Assembly: GCA_016193485.1 (NCBI GenBank) | Contig: JACPRZ010000002.1 | Location: 1-37,575 of the forward strand | DNA from: Bacteroidota bacterium | GTDB lineage: Bacteria > Bacteroidota > Bacteroidia > JACPRZ01 | DNA length: 37,575 nt | Direction: 5' to 3' | Part shown: positions 23,162 through 32,192 of the stretch, piece by piece | Layout of the letters: each line of letters starts with the position of its first letter | Numbering within the stretch: position 1 is the stretch's first letter | Notes under the pieces: generated by a model | What the model was told of the DNA's origin: nothing | The model's input: only the letters and a program-made list of their open reading frames with translations | Database searches by the model: none | Translations under genes and position numbers: made by a program

Positions 23162-24400
23162 ATGAGAATAAAACTATTGTTTTACTTTTCATTGATGGGG
23201 GGAGGAAATTTGTCTTATTTAAGCGCATTTTCGCAAAACAATTTGGTGCCGAATAATTCTTTCGAAATCATTGATTCCTGTTATCCCCAATATAGTTGGC
23301 CGCCTTTATATAATGCGCCACCCTGGTTTTTACCTACCTGGGGTTCGTCAGATGCTTTTCACGAATGTAGTTGGCCCTATGTACCCGATTTCTGGGTGGG
23401 GTATCAATATCCTGTTCATGGTCTTGGTTACGGAGGAATTATTGTTTATTACAATGATTTTCCGGATGTTCGTGAATATATGGAAACGCCATTAACAGAA
23501 CCCTTAAAGGCAAACCATAATTATTGTCTTTCGTTTTTCATTAGTTTGGCGGACAAGGAAAAATCGGCAATTGACCGCATAGGGATTGAATTCACCAAAG
23601 ACAGTTTATTTGATACAAGTAATTTTTTTGGGAGTTATTTTCCGATTATCCCGGATATTGAGACACCCGAAGACGATTTTATTACTGATACATCGGAGAA
23701 CTGGCTTTTCTATTCTTTTGAATATATTGCAGAGGGTGGAGAAAAATATATGACAATCGGTAATTTCAGAAGCGGTGACAGCACAAATTTTGTTTTAACC
23801 GGCAATCCCGGTTATTTTGCCTATTATATTTTTGATGTGATTTCATTATATGAAATTGATACTGTTGATTTAACTTTGGTTAGTTCTGATACTGCTATAT
23901 GTGATACAAACAGTACCGGCATAAAAATCGGTGTTCCGGCAGTTGGCGGTTACACTTATAACTGGTACCCACCGTATGGATTGGACAGCCCTAATACAGC
24001 ACAACCCCTTGCTATACCCGACAGCACCACCACCTATTACCTTACTGTTACCGATACCTTTCGTTACCGTTGCCGGCAGGGAGAAGTGGTGGCTATTGAT
24101 ACCGTAACAGTCACGGTTACGAAGTGTATAGGCATAGATGAAATTCAAATTGATAATTTTAAATTCCGGCTCTATCCTAACCCCACAAGCGGGAACCTTA
24201 AAATTGATTATGAACTAAACAAGGAAGTAACGGGTGAACTGGAAATTTACGATATTTCGGGCAGAGAAAAGGGAAAATATATTTTGCAGATCGGTAAAAA
24301 TTCCATAACTGCGCCTGAATTGCAGAATGGGATTTATTTTTATGAAATTAATGTCGGGGGAAAAATGGTTATGCGGGAAAAAATAGTTGTGATAAAATAA
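23162..24400 (+). CDS. T9SS-exported protein with Ig/PKD-like domain
   Basis: About 412 residues. The start at 23162 is one base after the previous stop; the frame opens earlier at 23135, but the signal peptide begins at the later Met (MRIKLLFYFSL to FSQ). The N-terminal domain starts NLVPNNSFE and has PFPP-like aromatic loops plus a REYMETPLTEPLKANHNYCLSFF core, a layout common at the N-terminus of Bacteroidota surface proteins. An Ig/PKD-like domain (YNWYPPYGLDSPNTAQ to YYLTVTD) precedes the sorting domain (FRLYPNPTSG to EKIVVIK). Very likely cotranscribed with the 1533-residue protein. Ligand unknown. Confidence 0.85.
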   Translation: MRIKLLFYFSLMGGGNLSYLSAFSQNNLVPNNSFEIIDSCYPQYSWPPLYNAPPWFLPTWGSSDAFHECSWPYVPDFWVGYQYPVHGLGYGGIIVYYNDFPDVREYMETPLTEPLKANHNYCLSFFISLADKEKSAIDRIGIEFTKDSLFDTSNFFGSYFPIIPDIETPEDDFITDTSENWLFYSFEYIAEGGEKYMTIGNFRSGDSTNFVLTGNPGYFAYYIFDVISLYEIDTVDLTLVSSDTAICDTNSTGIKIGVPAVGGYTYNWYPPYGLDSPNTAQPLAIPDSTTTYYLTVTDTFRYRCRQGEVVAIDTVTVTVTKCIGIDEIQIDNFKFRLYPNPTSGNLKIDYELNKEVTGELEIYDISGREKGKYILQIGKNSITAPELQNGIYFYEINVGGKMVMREKIVVIK

Positions 24401-24441
24401 TTAAGGTAAACGGTAATTATTCACTCTGAATTATCTCAGAA

Positions 24442-25874
24442 ATGAAAGAATGGATTCCCATAATAATTTTATTTTTTCTGTTTTTTTCCCTTCAGGCGCA
24501 AATTCAACAAGCGGAATTAACTATAGGAAGCATTGGAAGTATAGGCAATGCAATAATTCAAACCTCTGATGGCGGATTTGCAGTCGCGGGTACCACATCA
24601 TACGGTGCCGGGGGAGCAGATTTTTATATCGTTAAGATAGATAATTACGGAAATCTGCAATGGACGCGTACTGTTGGCGGCAATAATAATGAGGAAGCAA
24701 GATCAATTGTCCAGGCAAATGATGGCAGTTATGTTATTGCTGGCCCGACATATTCTTATGGCGCTGGTAATTCAGATTTTTATATTGTGAAACTCGATAA
24801 CTATGGCAATTTGGAGTGGGCTCGTACATTAGGGGATTCATGGTACGATGAGGCAAATTCCGTAATCCAAACCAGTGACGGTAACTTTGTTATTTCGGGA
24901 TATTCATCCACAGTCAGTACGGCTGAATTTTATATCGCAAAATTTGATGGTTCCGGCAATATTATCTGGAATAAAATATTGGCTGGAGGCGCCACATATA
25001 CCGCGTATTCGGCCACTCCTACAAAGGACGGTGGTTTTATTGTTGTCGGTTCCGGTAACGGCTATTTTTGCAGCGTAAAGTTTGATATAAATGACAATAT
25101 TCAGTGGGTAAAATATTCCGGTACAGGATCGGGGGATGACACAGTATCTGTTATTCAAAATAAAGACAAAGGTTATACCCTTGTAGGGCGAACATATAGC
25201 CCTTTTTATGGTGGCGGGAAGAGTGCCTTAATAGTTAATACCTATACCAGGATGATAGTTTATTCCTCTTCAAACTTGATGAAACTGGAAATCTAATCTG
25301 GAGTAAAACTATAGGTGAAGGTAATTTGTTGGGAAACGTCTCTATGATACAAACAAATGATAACGGTTTAGCAATAACATGCCCTAACATTTTAGGTTAT
25401 GACGGTGTTATTATTTTAAAACTTGACAGTGAGTATAATTCCTGTACTATGCAAACCAATGTTGTCCCATTAGTGGATACCTTCAATTTCGACAGTACTA
25501 TTACACCGTTAATTGGTTCCCGTGGCACCGTTTCAAGTGGTGGCGTATTGGGATCCGGAGGAACGATTATCCAGTATTGCCTGATAACAGCGGGAGTAGA
25601 ATACAATATAAAAAGTTTGGAATTTACAATTTTTCCCAACCCCAATAATGGTACTTTTCATTTAGAGTATTCCTTTCCCGATAATGAGAAATTGGAATTT
25701 GTAATTTACGATATAGCAGGCAGGGAATTGAGGAAATACATATTGCGACCCGGCAAAAACAGTATTTCAATAAATATGGAAGGGTTAGAAGAAGGGTTTT
25801 ACATATATCAAATAAGAGGTAATGGTTACGGTGACTTAATGGGTAAAATAACAGTTATTAATAACCAGCGTTAA
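24442..25874 (+). pseudogene. Frameshifted T9SS-exported propeller protein
   Basis: Two consecutive frames encode one protein. The first (24442-25296) has a signal peptide (ends LQAQ) and propeller repeats like those of the 1533-residue neighbour (FAVAGTTSYGAGGADFYIVK, VIAGPTYSYGAGNSDFYIVK). It runs out of frame near 25237-25250 and stops. The other frame continues the propeller sequence directly (SLFLFKLDETGNLIWSKTIG) and ends with a sorting domain (FTIFPNPNNG to GKITVIN) at 25874. A single base lost in that 14-bp interval explains it. Restored, the protein would have about 477 residues. It may be a true mutation or a sequencing error. It is a paralogue of the large upstream gene, probably from local duplication. 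Confidence 0.82.
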
Positions 25875-25958
25875 ATCGCGCTTATTAAATGTGTTTATAT
25901 CACTTTCTGAACTAAATCCCAAGTTAAATTATCAAATGTACTATTCGTAACTTATTCG

Positions 25959-26837
25959 TTAATTCGTAATTCTCCTGTGCTTCCACCTCCTGTGCGTCCA
26001 TAGCCAGTTATCCGGTTGCTCCCTGATGGCTTCTTCCAGGTAGCAGGTATGGATTTTTGTAATTTCTCCGTCCGCCATTTTACCGGGATTTTCACAAATC
26101 AATTCAATGTATATCTCATAATAACCGCGCTTTACCCTCCTGACATTTGCAAAAACCACCGGGTAATTAAGTTTACGGGAAATTTTTTCAATCCCTTTAT
26201 ACACCGGAGTATCCTGGTAAAGAAAAGATAACCATTGAGCCGATTCCGGGGGAGGGCTCTGATCGGTGATAAATGCGGTGACAGTAGGTTTATCTTTTTT
26301 TTCCATGATCACCCTTTGTACTTTTGTTGCATCAAGCGGAACCGCGCCAAAACGGCTCCTGACAGTGAACATTAATTTGTCGTAATAGGTATTGGCTAAT
26401 GGACGGTATATGACCTGTACAATGTAATGCTCCATTGCCGACATCGACAAACCGGCAAATTCCCAGTTACCTGTGTGCCCCATGGCTATAATAACATGTT
26501 TTCCTTTGTCAAATAATTTCTTAAAAACCTCATAAGAACCCGTGGCGAAATAACACCTGCTGATGATATCTTTCTTTGAAAAAGAGAGCATTTTTATGCA
26601 CTCAAATAGTATATCCGAAAAATTCCGGTAGAATTTTTTTTCAATTGACAATATTTCCTCGTCTTCTTTATAAATTAAAGAATTTCTCAGATTTGTTCTG
26701 ACAATTTTTCTCCTGTAACCGGGGAAATAATAGAGAAGATAAAATAACAAATCTGAAAGAAGATAGAGGCATCGCATAGGCATAATTGAAAGTACCCGGA
26801 GAAGAGGGTAGAGGAGCCAGAATTGTAGGAAGTGCAT
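25959..26837 (-). CDS. LpxL/HtrB-like lipid A acyltransferase
   Basis: 292 residues of the lysophospholipid acyltransferase group that adds secondary acyl chains to lipid A at the inner membrane. The catalytic HX4E box is GHTGNWE (His121, Glu126). Other marks are VIYRPLANTYYDKL, the FITDQSPPP segment and the C-terminal WLWTHRRWKHR. An N-terminal hydrophobic helix (LYLLSDLLFYLLYYFPGY) gives membrane attachment. It starts 33 bp after the lpxH gene on the same strand, so both serve lipid A synthesis. Confidence 0.92.
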   Translation of the reverse strand: MHFLQFWLLYPLLRVLSIMPMRCLYLLSDLLFYLLYYFPGYRRKIVRTNLRNSLIYKEDEEILSIEKKFYRNFSDILFECIKMLSFSKKDIISRCYFATGSYEVFKKLFDKGKHVIIAMGHTGNWEFAGLSMSAMEHYIVQVIYRPLANTYYDKLMFTVRSRFGAVPLDATKVQRVIMEKKDKPTVTAFITDQSPPPESAQWLSFLYQDTPVYKGIEKISRKLNYPVVFANVRRVKRGYYEIYIELICENPGKMADGEITKIHTCYLEEAIREQPDNWLWTHRRWKHRRITN

Positions 26838-26870
26838 GAATGTAAGAAATAATGTAAATCGGGTTTGAAT

Positions 26871-27611
26871 TTAAGGATAATACTTTCGTTGTTCTACCGT
26901 ATTTCCGTCAAAGACCGCATAGGTAAAATTCGAGATCCAGTCGCCAAGGTAAAAAAATGTGCTCCCGTTGCCTATTGTGAGTTTAACAGGAATATGCCTA
27001 TGCCCGAAAATAAAATAATCAATATGTTGTAATTTCAGGATGTTTTTAGCATGAACCACCAGCCGTTCTTTTTCTTCGCCCATAAATATAATTTCTTCGG
27101 GACGTATACGCCCCTGCAGCGAGAGATATTCAGCCAACCTGATACCGATATCCGGATGGATCCATCTGAAAAGAAAACGGCATAACGGGTTGGCAAATAT
27201 TTTTTTAATGATTTTATACCCTGTATCACCGGGACCAAGCCCATCACCATGCGCTATGTAAAACTTTTTACCCTGTATTTCTTTGATAACAGGTTCACGG
27301 TGCATTTCCAGTTTTAGTTCGGCAGGCAGGTAATCGAATATCCACATATCGTGATTACCGGGGAAAAAATGTAATTTGATTCCCTTATCGGAAAGTTGCG
27401 CCAGTTTGCCAAGTAACCGGATAAATCCCCTTGGGACCGCTTTTTTATATTCAAACCAGAAGTCGAACATGTCGCCAAGGAGATATATTTCAGAGGCATC
27501 TTTTTCAATTTCATTCAGCCACGAAACAATTATTCTCTCGCGTTCAGCAGAGTTGAGTTCACCGTCCATGCCGAGATGAAAATCAGAAGCGAAATATATT
27601 TTGGAAGGCAT
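26871..27611 (-). CDS. lpxH: UDP-2,3-diacylglucosamine pyrophosphatase
   Basis: About 246 residues, a calcineurin-like metallophosphatase that converts UDP-2,3-diacylglucosamine to lipid X and UMP. Motifs are SDFHLG (Asp10, His12), LLGDMFDFWFEY, FFPGNHDMW, AHGDGLGPGD and FGHRHIPV. The frame opens at 27638, but the Met at 27611 stands directly before the conserved KIYFASDFHLG and is preferred. It precedes the LpxL-like gene. LpxB is 8 kb away on the other strand. Confidence 0.92.
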   Translation of the reverse strand: MPSKIYFASDFHLGMDGELNSAERERIIVSWLNEIEKDASEIYLLGDMFDFWFEYKKAVPRGFIRLLGKLAQLSDKGIKLHFFPGNHDMWIFDYLPAELKLEMHREPVIKEIQGKKFYIAHGDGLGPGDTGYKIIKKIFANPLCRFLFRWIHPDIGIRLAEYLSLQGRIRPEEIIFMGEEKERLVVHAKNILKLQHIDYFIFGHRHIPVKLTIGNGSTFFYLGDWISNFTYAVFDGNTVEQRKYYP

Positions 27612-27650
27612 AAGGGTCGGCAATATCAAAAAAGTCAAAATACTGAATTT

Positions 27651-27743
27651 GCCACTAAAACACTAAGACACTAAATTTTACAAAATATTCATTTATAATT
27701 GATTTTGATTTAGCGGAATTTGGTGGCTAAGAGATTTGGTGGC
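27651..27743. repeat. Inverted-repeat intergenic element, copy C
   Basis: Bounded by TTTGCCAC and GTGGCAA, with CTAAAACACTAAGACACTAAATTT on one arm and AATTTGGTGGCTAAGAGATTTGG on the other, interrupted by an AT-rich centre. It lies between lpxH and the M1 peptidase gene and has no reading frame. Confidence 0.7.
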
Positions 27744-27772
27744 AATAAATTGGTTTCTGTAATGATTCAAAG

Positions 27773-30700
27773 TTAAAGTTCTATTGATCTTGCAATTTTA
27801 TGTGGGTCTATTCTCCCGATATTAAAGGTGAACCTGATTGCCTGCGGATACCGTATTTTACTGTATGGCGACAAACGCGAAACATAGAGAGGCAGGTAAA
27901 CTTCCAACATTTCAGGGATAAGGGAAATATCAATTCCTGCATCCCAGGCAACGGTTCCCAGTTCAGGTGTATATCCGAAATCGGCAAAAATTTTTACGGG
28001 AAATTTACGTACGGTCGATATTTTCAGGTTCAATGCCGTAAGCATCTTATCGGATAACGATATTCCCGTCTGCGCTTTGAAAGCGCCATCGGTTTCGGCT
28101 GCCTGCTGGCTCATCCATTCACCTGTTTCGGTCCGGCCGAAGTAAACTTCATCAAAAAGGTAATCATTGCCCCCATCCATCGAAAACCCGAAAGGAGATG
28201 ATACGGTCTGATTAAGTAAAAAGAGGCCGGTGAAAAAACGAACTGAAAATCCTTTCCACTTTCTTTTGGGATTCCAGGAGAATGATGCACCGGCAGAAAG
28301 TTTCAGGAATGTCTCCTCATCTTCCATCCTGAAATTTATTTTATACGGATGAACGGGGTCAGTGTTTGTTAAATTCAGGTAAAGGTCATGGATGCCATAC
28401 TGTTCGGGATTTTTGTATGTAATAAAAATTTCATTTGCAACGGAATCAAAAATCATTCTTTCTTTCCGGATGAAAATAAACCGGTAATTAAATGAGAAGG
28501 TTGTCTTGCTCCGGGGATTTTTATTTCTGAAATCGGCCTGCAGGGTTGGCGCAATTTTCAGATAACCGAGTTCATTCTCCCTGAAATTAAAATAGGAATA
28601 TTTTCTGCCGGAGATTCCTAAGTGGACATTCTTCAGCAGGGAGTCATCCGGGAAAAAAGTATATCCGATTTTTCCGGTTCCGGTCAATTTTTTTGAGCCG
28701 ATACCGTACATGGGAATAAAAACGTATTCAAAAGGCCTGTATGGAACAAGTCCCGAATAAATTGCAGCACCGATCATCATCTTATCATAATTATTCCATC
28801 CCGAAGCGACTTCCCAGAAAATCTGCGTTTTACCCGGATTTTCAAGCGAAATGGAATGTTGCAGTTTAAGCGGTTCAATTTTCCGGAAAATACCGTTAGT
28901 ACGGCTGGTGTTATTCCTCCGGTTGGTTTCGGGGATATCGCCATTTGCGTCTATTTTTATTTTATCAATGTTCCCGGGATGTACAGGAAATCCGGTGGTG
29001 ATTGTATGCGCCCCTTCGAAACCCTCATGCCACCCGGTTGCGATAAGGGAATCGTTCAAAAACGCAGAAAGTGAAAAGGGCGAAGATATGTCACCCATAT
29101 TTTTTATTTTCACCGAAAGAACCGGATTATCCCTGCCGGAATATTTAACCGATGAAATCTTATAGTCGATTTTACCGGTTGTTTTAATAAGATCACCAAA
29201 AAACCAGGAAAGTTCTTTCTCTGTAAAAGAAGTAAAAATGTTTTGCAGATCGGCAGGGTAGGGGTGGCGGAATTTCCAGTTGCTGTAATAGCGCTTCATA
29301 CATGTATCAAATACAGCGTCACCAAGGTACGCTTTCAGGTAATCAAAAACCACGGCTGTCTTTGAATAGACGATGCCGCCATAATTCACCATGGAATATT
29401 TTGCGGATGGGAAATCAATGGGCTGGTCAAGGTTCCTGCGGGCATTTATAAGATAAAAGAGTTCATACTGAGTTTTCTGGCTGAAATGAGATAAATTGAA
29501 GCGGCTGATAAGTTTCCGCGCCCTTCCTGTTCCTTCAAATAATTTCCGATCAGGATATTTTGTGTACCTGTACCTCAGTTCATTGAAAGAATTGATACCT
29601 TCGTCCATCCAGGCATGATCCCGTTCATTTGATCCGAGGATACCGTAAAACCAGTTATGGCCCACTTCATGCATGATAACCATTTCCAGCGGAAAGGTAT
29701 CCGAAACGCCACCGATTACAGTAATATTGGGATATTCCATTCCCCCCCCGGCACTCAGGGCACCGTCAACCGCAGTGGCATGGCGGTAAGGGTAATCACC
29801 GTTCCATAATGAATAGTAATATATGGCATCATTAATGTATCGTATGCTGTATTGCCAGTATTTGGCATAATCCTCCGTGAACATGGACCATGTAGTGACG
29901 GTTTTACCGGAATGAGGCAACGTCACTTCACCTTTCAGCACAAGGTATCTTTTATCGGCAAACCAGGCGAAATCATGAACCTTTTCCTGGTGAAAATGAA
30001 GCGTTTTTGTAACCGAATCGGAAGGGGGGAATTTTATTTTTTCAATATCTTCATCACGGGAACTGTTTCCCAAACTGATTTCAAATTTCATTTTTTTCTT
30101 CAGTAAATCCTGTCCGGCATTCTTTCTTGATTTCAGGTAGTCCTTTGTATATAAAACTTTCGACATGAGCCATGCTTCTTCTTCTTCCCGGTAATTGACA
30201 TTGATTTTATTGCTGTAATAGGCGGCTTTCAGGTCGCCCGTAGATCCAACGACATAATTCTGCGGTACTGTTATCAGTACATCATATATACCGAACTCCG
30301 AATAAAATTCCCCCTGGTTAAGATAGGGCATCGGGTGCCAGCCGTACATATCATATACAGCCGGTTTCGGATACCACTGGGTTATCTGGTATTGCTGGCC
30401 GATATGGCCCAGCCGGGAAAAAACACCCTTGGGTATTTTCACGTGGAATGGAGTTGAGATAATGGTCTTTTTTCCGGGCAGAAGAGGTTCATTGAGCAGG
30501 ATAATCCCGATGTCTATATGTTCCGGGTGATACATCCATGTGACCTTTTTCCCGCCAACTTTAAAATTGAGCGAATCAATATATCCGCGCTCTTCTTCCG
30601 GTGCATAATAAAAATTAAGTTGCCTGCTCTCATAGAGTTGTTTTGCGAGTGCGGTCTCATTGTTTTTGTACGCATTTGGCCAGAGGTGCATGTAAATTTC

Positions 30701-30877
30701 GTTCAACGTGTCAGGGGAATTGTTTATGTATTCAATGGAAATGTTGCCGTGCAGTTCATGATGTACATCGTCAAGGTTTACGGCAATGGCATAGTTTACG
30801 GTTTGCTGGAAGTAACACGTGGCAGTAAGGATTTGAGAGGGAAGAATAAAGAAAATAATTAACGCAATACTACGCAT
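27773..30877 (-). CDS. Large M1-family zinc metallopeptidase
   Basis: 1034 residues with a signal-like N-terminus (RSIALIIFFILPSQILTATC). The M1 N-terminal beta domain (about 25-300) precedes the exopeptidase-type GGGMEYP (377-383) and the zinc site HEVGHNW (His403, Glu404, His407) with third ligand Glu426 in WMDEGINSF, an exact HEXXH-x18-E spacing. A CARDB-like segment follows (about 590-660). The last 370 or so residues are rich in alternating aromatic strands (FSFNYRFIFIRKERM, VRFFTGLFLL) ending in FTFNIGRI, like an outer-membrane barrel or surface beta domain. It probably trims peptides in the periplasm or at the outer membrane. There is no sorting domain. Confidence 0.9.
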   Translation of the reverse strand: MRSIALIIFFILPSQILTATCYFQQTVNYAIAVNLDDVHHELHGNISIEYINNSPDTLNEIYMHLWPNAYKNNETALAKQLYESRQLNFYYAPEEERGYIDSLNFKVGGKKVTWMYHPEHIDIGIILLNEPLLPGKKTIISTPFHVKIPKGVFSRLGHIGQQYQITQWYPKPAVYDMYGWHPMPYLNQGEFYSEFGIYDVLITVPQNYVVGSTGDLKAAYYSNKINVNYREEEEAWLMSKVLYTKDYLKSRKNAGQDLLKKKMKFEISLGNSSRDEDIEKIKFPPSDSVTKTLHFHQEKVHDFAWFADKRYLVLKGEVTLPHSGKTVTTWSMFTEDYAKYWQYSIRYINDAIYYYSLWNGDYPYRHATAVDGALSAGGGMEYPNITVIGGVSDTFPLEMVIMHEVGHNWFYGILGSNERDHAWMDEGINSFNELRYRYTKYPDRKLFEGTGRARKLISRFNLSHFSQKTQYELFYLINARRNLDQPIDFPSAKYSMVNYGGIVYSKTAVVFDYLKAYLGDAVFDTCMKRYYSNWKFRHPYPADLQNIFTSFTEKELSWFFGDLIKTTGKIDYKISSVKYSGRDNPVLSVKIKNMGDISSPFSLSAFLNDSLIATGWHEGFEGAHTITTGFPVHPGNIDKIKIDANGDIPETNRRNNTSRTNGIFRKIEPLKLQHSISLENPGKTQIFWEVASGWNNYDKMMIGAAIYSGLVPYRPFEYVFIPMYGIGSKKLTGTGKIGYTFFPDDSLLKNVHLGISGRKYSYFNFRENELGYLKIAPTLQADFRNKNPRSKTTFSFNYRFIFIRKERMIFDSVANEIFITYKNPEQYGIHDLYLNLTNTDPVHPYKINFRMEDEETFLKLSAGASFSWNPKRKWKGFSVRFFTGLFLLNQTVSSPFGFSMDGGNDYLFDEVYFGRTETGEWMSQQAAETDGAFKAQTGISLSDKMLTALNLKISTVRKFPVKIFADFGYTPELGTVAWDAGIDISLIPEMLEVYLPLYVSRLSPYSKIRYPQAIRFTFNIGRIDPHKIARSIEL

Positions 30878-30923
30878 ATGTTTTTGTTAAAATCACATGA
30901 AAGATCAATAACCTAACCTGTAA

Positions 30924-31640
30924 TCACAGCACTTCAAAAAGATTCCTGACCCCTATAGGCCTTGCGCAAACAAACCCCTCGGCATATTCAACGCCAATCA
31001 ACCTGCCGAACGATTTATTTTTTCCTTTTATGGCGTCAAAAAAATCGGGAACGCTAAGCACCGTTTCCGGTTCCCGTGAATGAGGGTTATGGAACTGGGA
31101 AGCGAAGGCGCCAATCGCTTCCATTTTTTTATCCATGACACCGCTAATGTCAACGAGAAAATCAGGTTTGAGCAAAAGAAACTGAATGTAATGATACACT
31201 GCTTTCGGTCTCCATGCCTCCTGGTTTTTTCCGTTGAGTGCTGTTTTTATTTTTTCAAGTCCTGAAAGGAAACAGGCATGTTTAATAAGGTGAGCGCCAC
31301 GGATATGATCCGGGTGCCGGTCAACGGTTGCATTGGCAAAAACGATTTGCGGCCTGTATTTGCGTATCGCCTTTATCACTTCCATCTGGTGTTTTTCGTT
31401 GTTTGCAAAAAAACCATCCCTGAATCCGAGATTTTCTCTTACCGATGCTCCAAGTATTCCGGCCGATATAGCCGCTTCCTTTGTGCGGATCTCAGGTGTT
31501 CCGCGCGTTCCTAACTCACCGCGCGTGAGGTCAATGATACCGAATTTTTTACCCATTGCGACATGGGTAAGAAGCGTACCGGAACAACCCATCTCAACAT
31601 CATCGGGATGAGCGCCAAAGGCAAGAATTTCAAGAGACAT
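30924..31640 (-). CDS. bshB1: Bacillithiol biosynthesis deacetylase
   Basis: 238 residues of the LmbE/PIG-L zinc deacetylase family. The metal-site motif GAHPDDVEMGCSG is at about 9-21 and the second motif DRHPDHIRGAHL near 115-126. The ending GRLIGVEYAEGFVCARPIGV and the length are typical of BshB1, which deacetylates GlcNAc-malate in bacillithiol synthesis. bshA and bshC are not in the window. Its presence indicates a bacillithiol-type low-molecular-weight thiol, common in this phylum. Confidence 0.93.
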   Translation of the reverse strand: MSLEILAFGAHPDDVEMGCSGTLLTHVAMGKKFGIIDLTRGELGTRGTPEIRTKEAAISAGILGASVRENLGFRDGFFANNEKHQMEVIKAIRKYRPQIVFANATVDRHPDHIRGAHLIKHACFLSGLEKIKTALNGKNQEAWRPKAVYHYIQFLLLKPDFLVDISGVMDKKMEAIGAFASQFHNPHSREPETVLSVPDFFDAIKGKNKSFGRLIGVEYAEGFVCARPIGVRNLFEVL

Positions 31641-31757
31641 ATAAGGGAATTATTTAAAAATTTAATACGAATAACTGTGCAATGATATAAAAAAATAAGG
31701 CTCTATTCAAATAAATGGATGAAATATTGTTACTGTTCGGGTTGCCTGATTATTTCT

Positions 31758-31851
31758 GCCACAAAGACACAAAGACACGAAGTTTCACAAAGATTTTTTC
31801 GTGCTTCTTTGTGACTTTGTGCCCCTGCCTACCGGCAGGCAGGTTAGTGGC
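31758..31851. repeat. Inverted-repeat intergenic element, copy D
   Basis: Bounded by GCCAC and GTGGC, with CAAAGACACAAAGACACGAAG facing CGTGCTTCTTTGTGACTTTGTG. A second near-perfect palindrome, CCTGCCTACCGGCAGGCAGG (31824-31843), sits near the right end, giving the same nested design as copy B. Confidence 0.75.
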
Positions 31852-31942
31852 AAGTTTTTTTAGTTTTTTCATGAGTACCCGAACAGTAACGAAAGATTTA
31901 AGAAATTGTGTTTTTAGAAATCAGTGAGTAAAGCCCAAAACT

Positions 31943-32080
31943 CAACGTTCAAAGTTCAAAATAAATCCAAAGTTAAAAATCCGAAGTTTATCATAAATCC
32001 CAATTATATGGCTTTTTGTTTTCTTCCATTGCACGTTTTGATTTTTGAACTTTGAAATTTGAACTTTGAACTTTTTGATC
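31943..32080. repeat. TTCAAAGTTCAAA palindromic element
   Basis: The left arm has GTTCAAAGTTCAAA, then CCAAAGTTAAAAATC. The right arm (from 32040) has GATTTTTGAACTTTGAA, then TTTGAACTTTGAAC. The arms match as an imperfect inverted repeat around an AT-rich centre of about 65 bp. Non-coding. Confidence 0.65.
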
Positions 32081-32192
32081 ATTTGGTAATATGTTGAATC
32101 TTTAAAAACAATCCTGTTTTAGAATAGAGCCTATGTATTTTGTTTATTACTACAGCATCGGATGGGATTATCTGTTTGCTCATGGCAGTGAA

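Larger units (their letters stand above)
31698..32132. repeat. 435-bp element with 11-bp terminal inverted repeats
   Basis: The region between bshB1 and the PD40 protein gene has no gene. It is bounded by AGGCTCTATTC (31698-31708) and its exact inverse GAATAGAGCCT (32122-32132). Inside are copy D of the inverted-repeat family (31758-31851) and a second palindrome rich in TTCAAAGTTCAAA (31943-32080). It could be a non-autonomous (MITE-like) insertion or a nest of repeats. No clear target-site duplication was found next to the ends. Confidence 0.5.

Noticed and set aside
30518..30862. A 114-codon plus-strand frame opposite the M1 peptidase N-terminus
   Set aside because: Antisense to the peptidase signal and N-terminal domain; no independent support.
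31943..32080. CRISPR-like array
   Set aside because: The TTCAAAGTTCAAA units are short, irregular and arranged as an inverted repeat, with no regular spacers and no cas genes nearby.
31689..32141. Target-site duplication around the 435-bp element
   Set aside because: The bases next to the two terminal repeats (ATA on the left, ATG on the right) do not give a convincing duplication.
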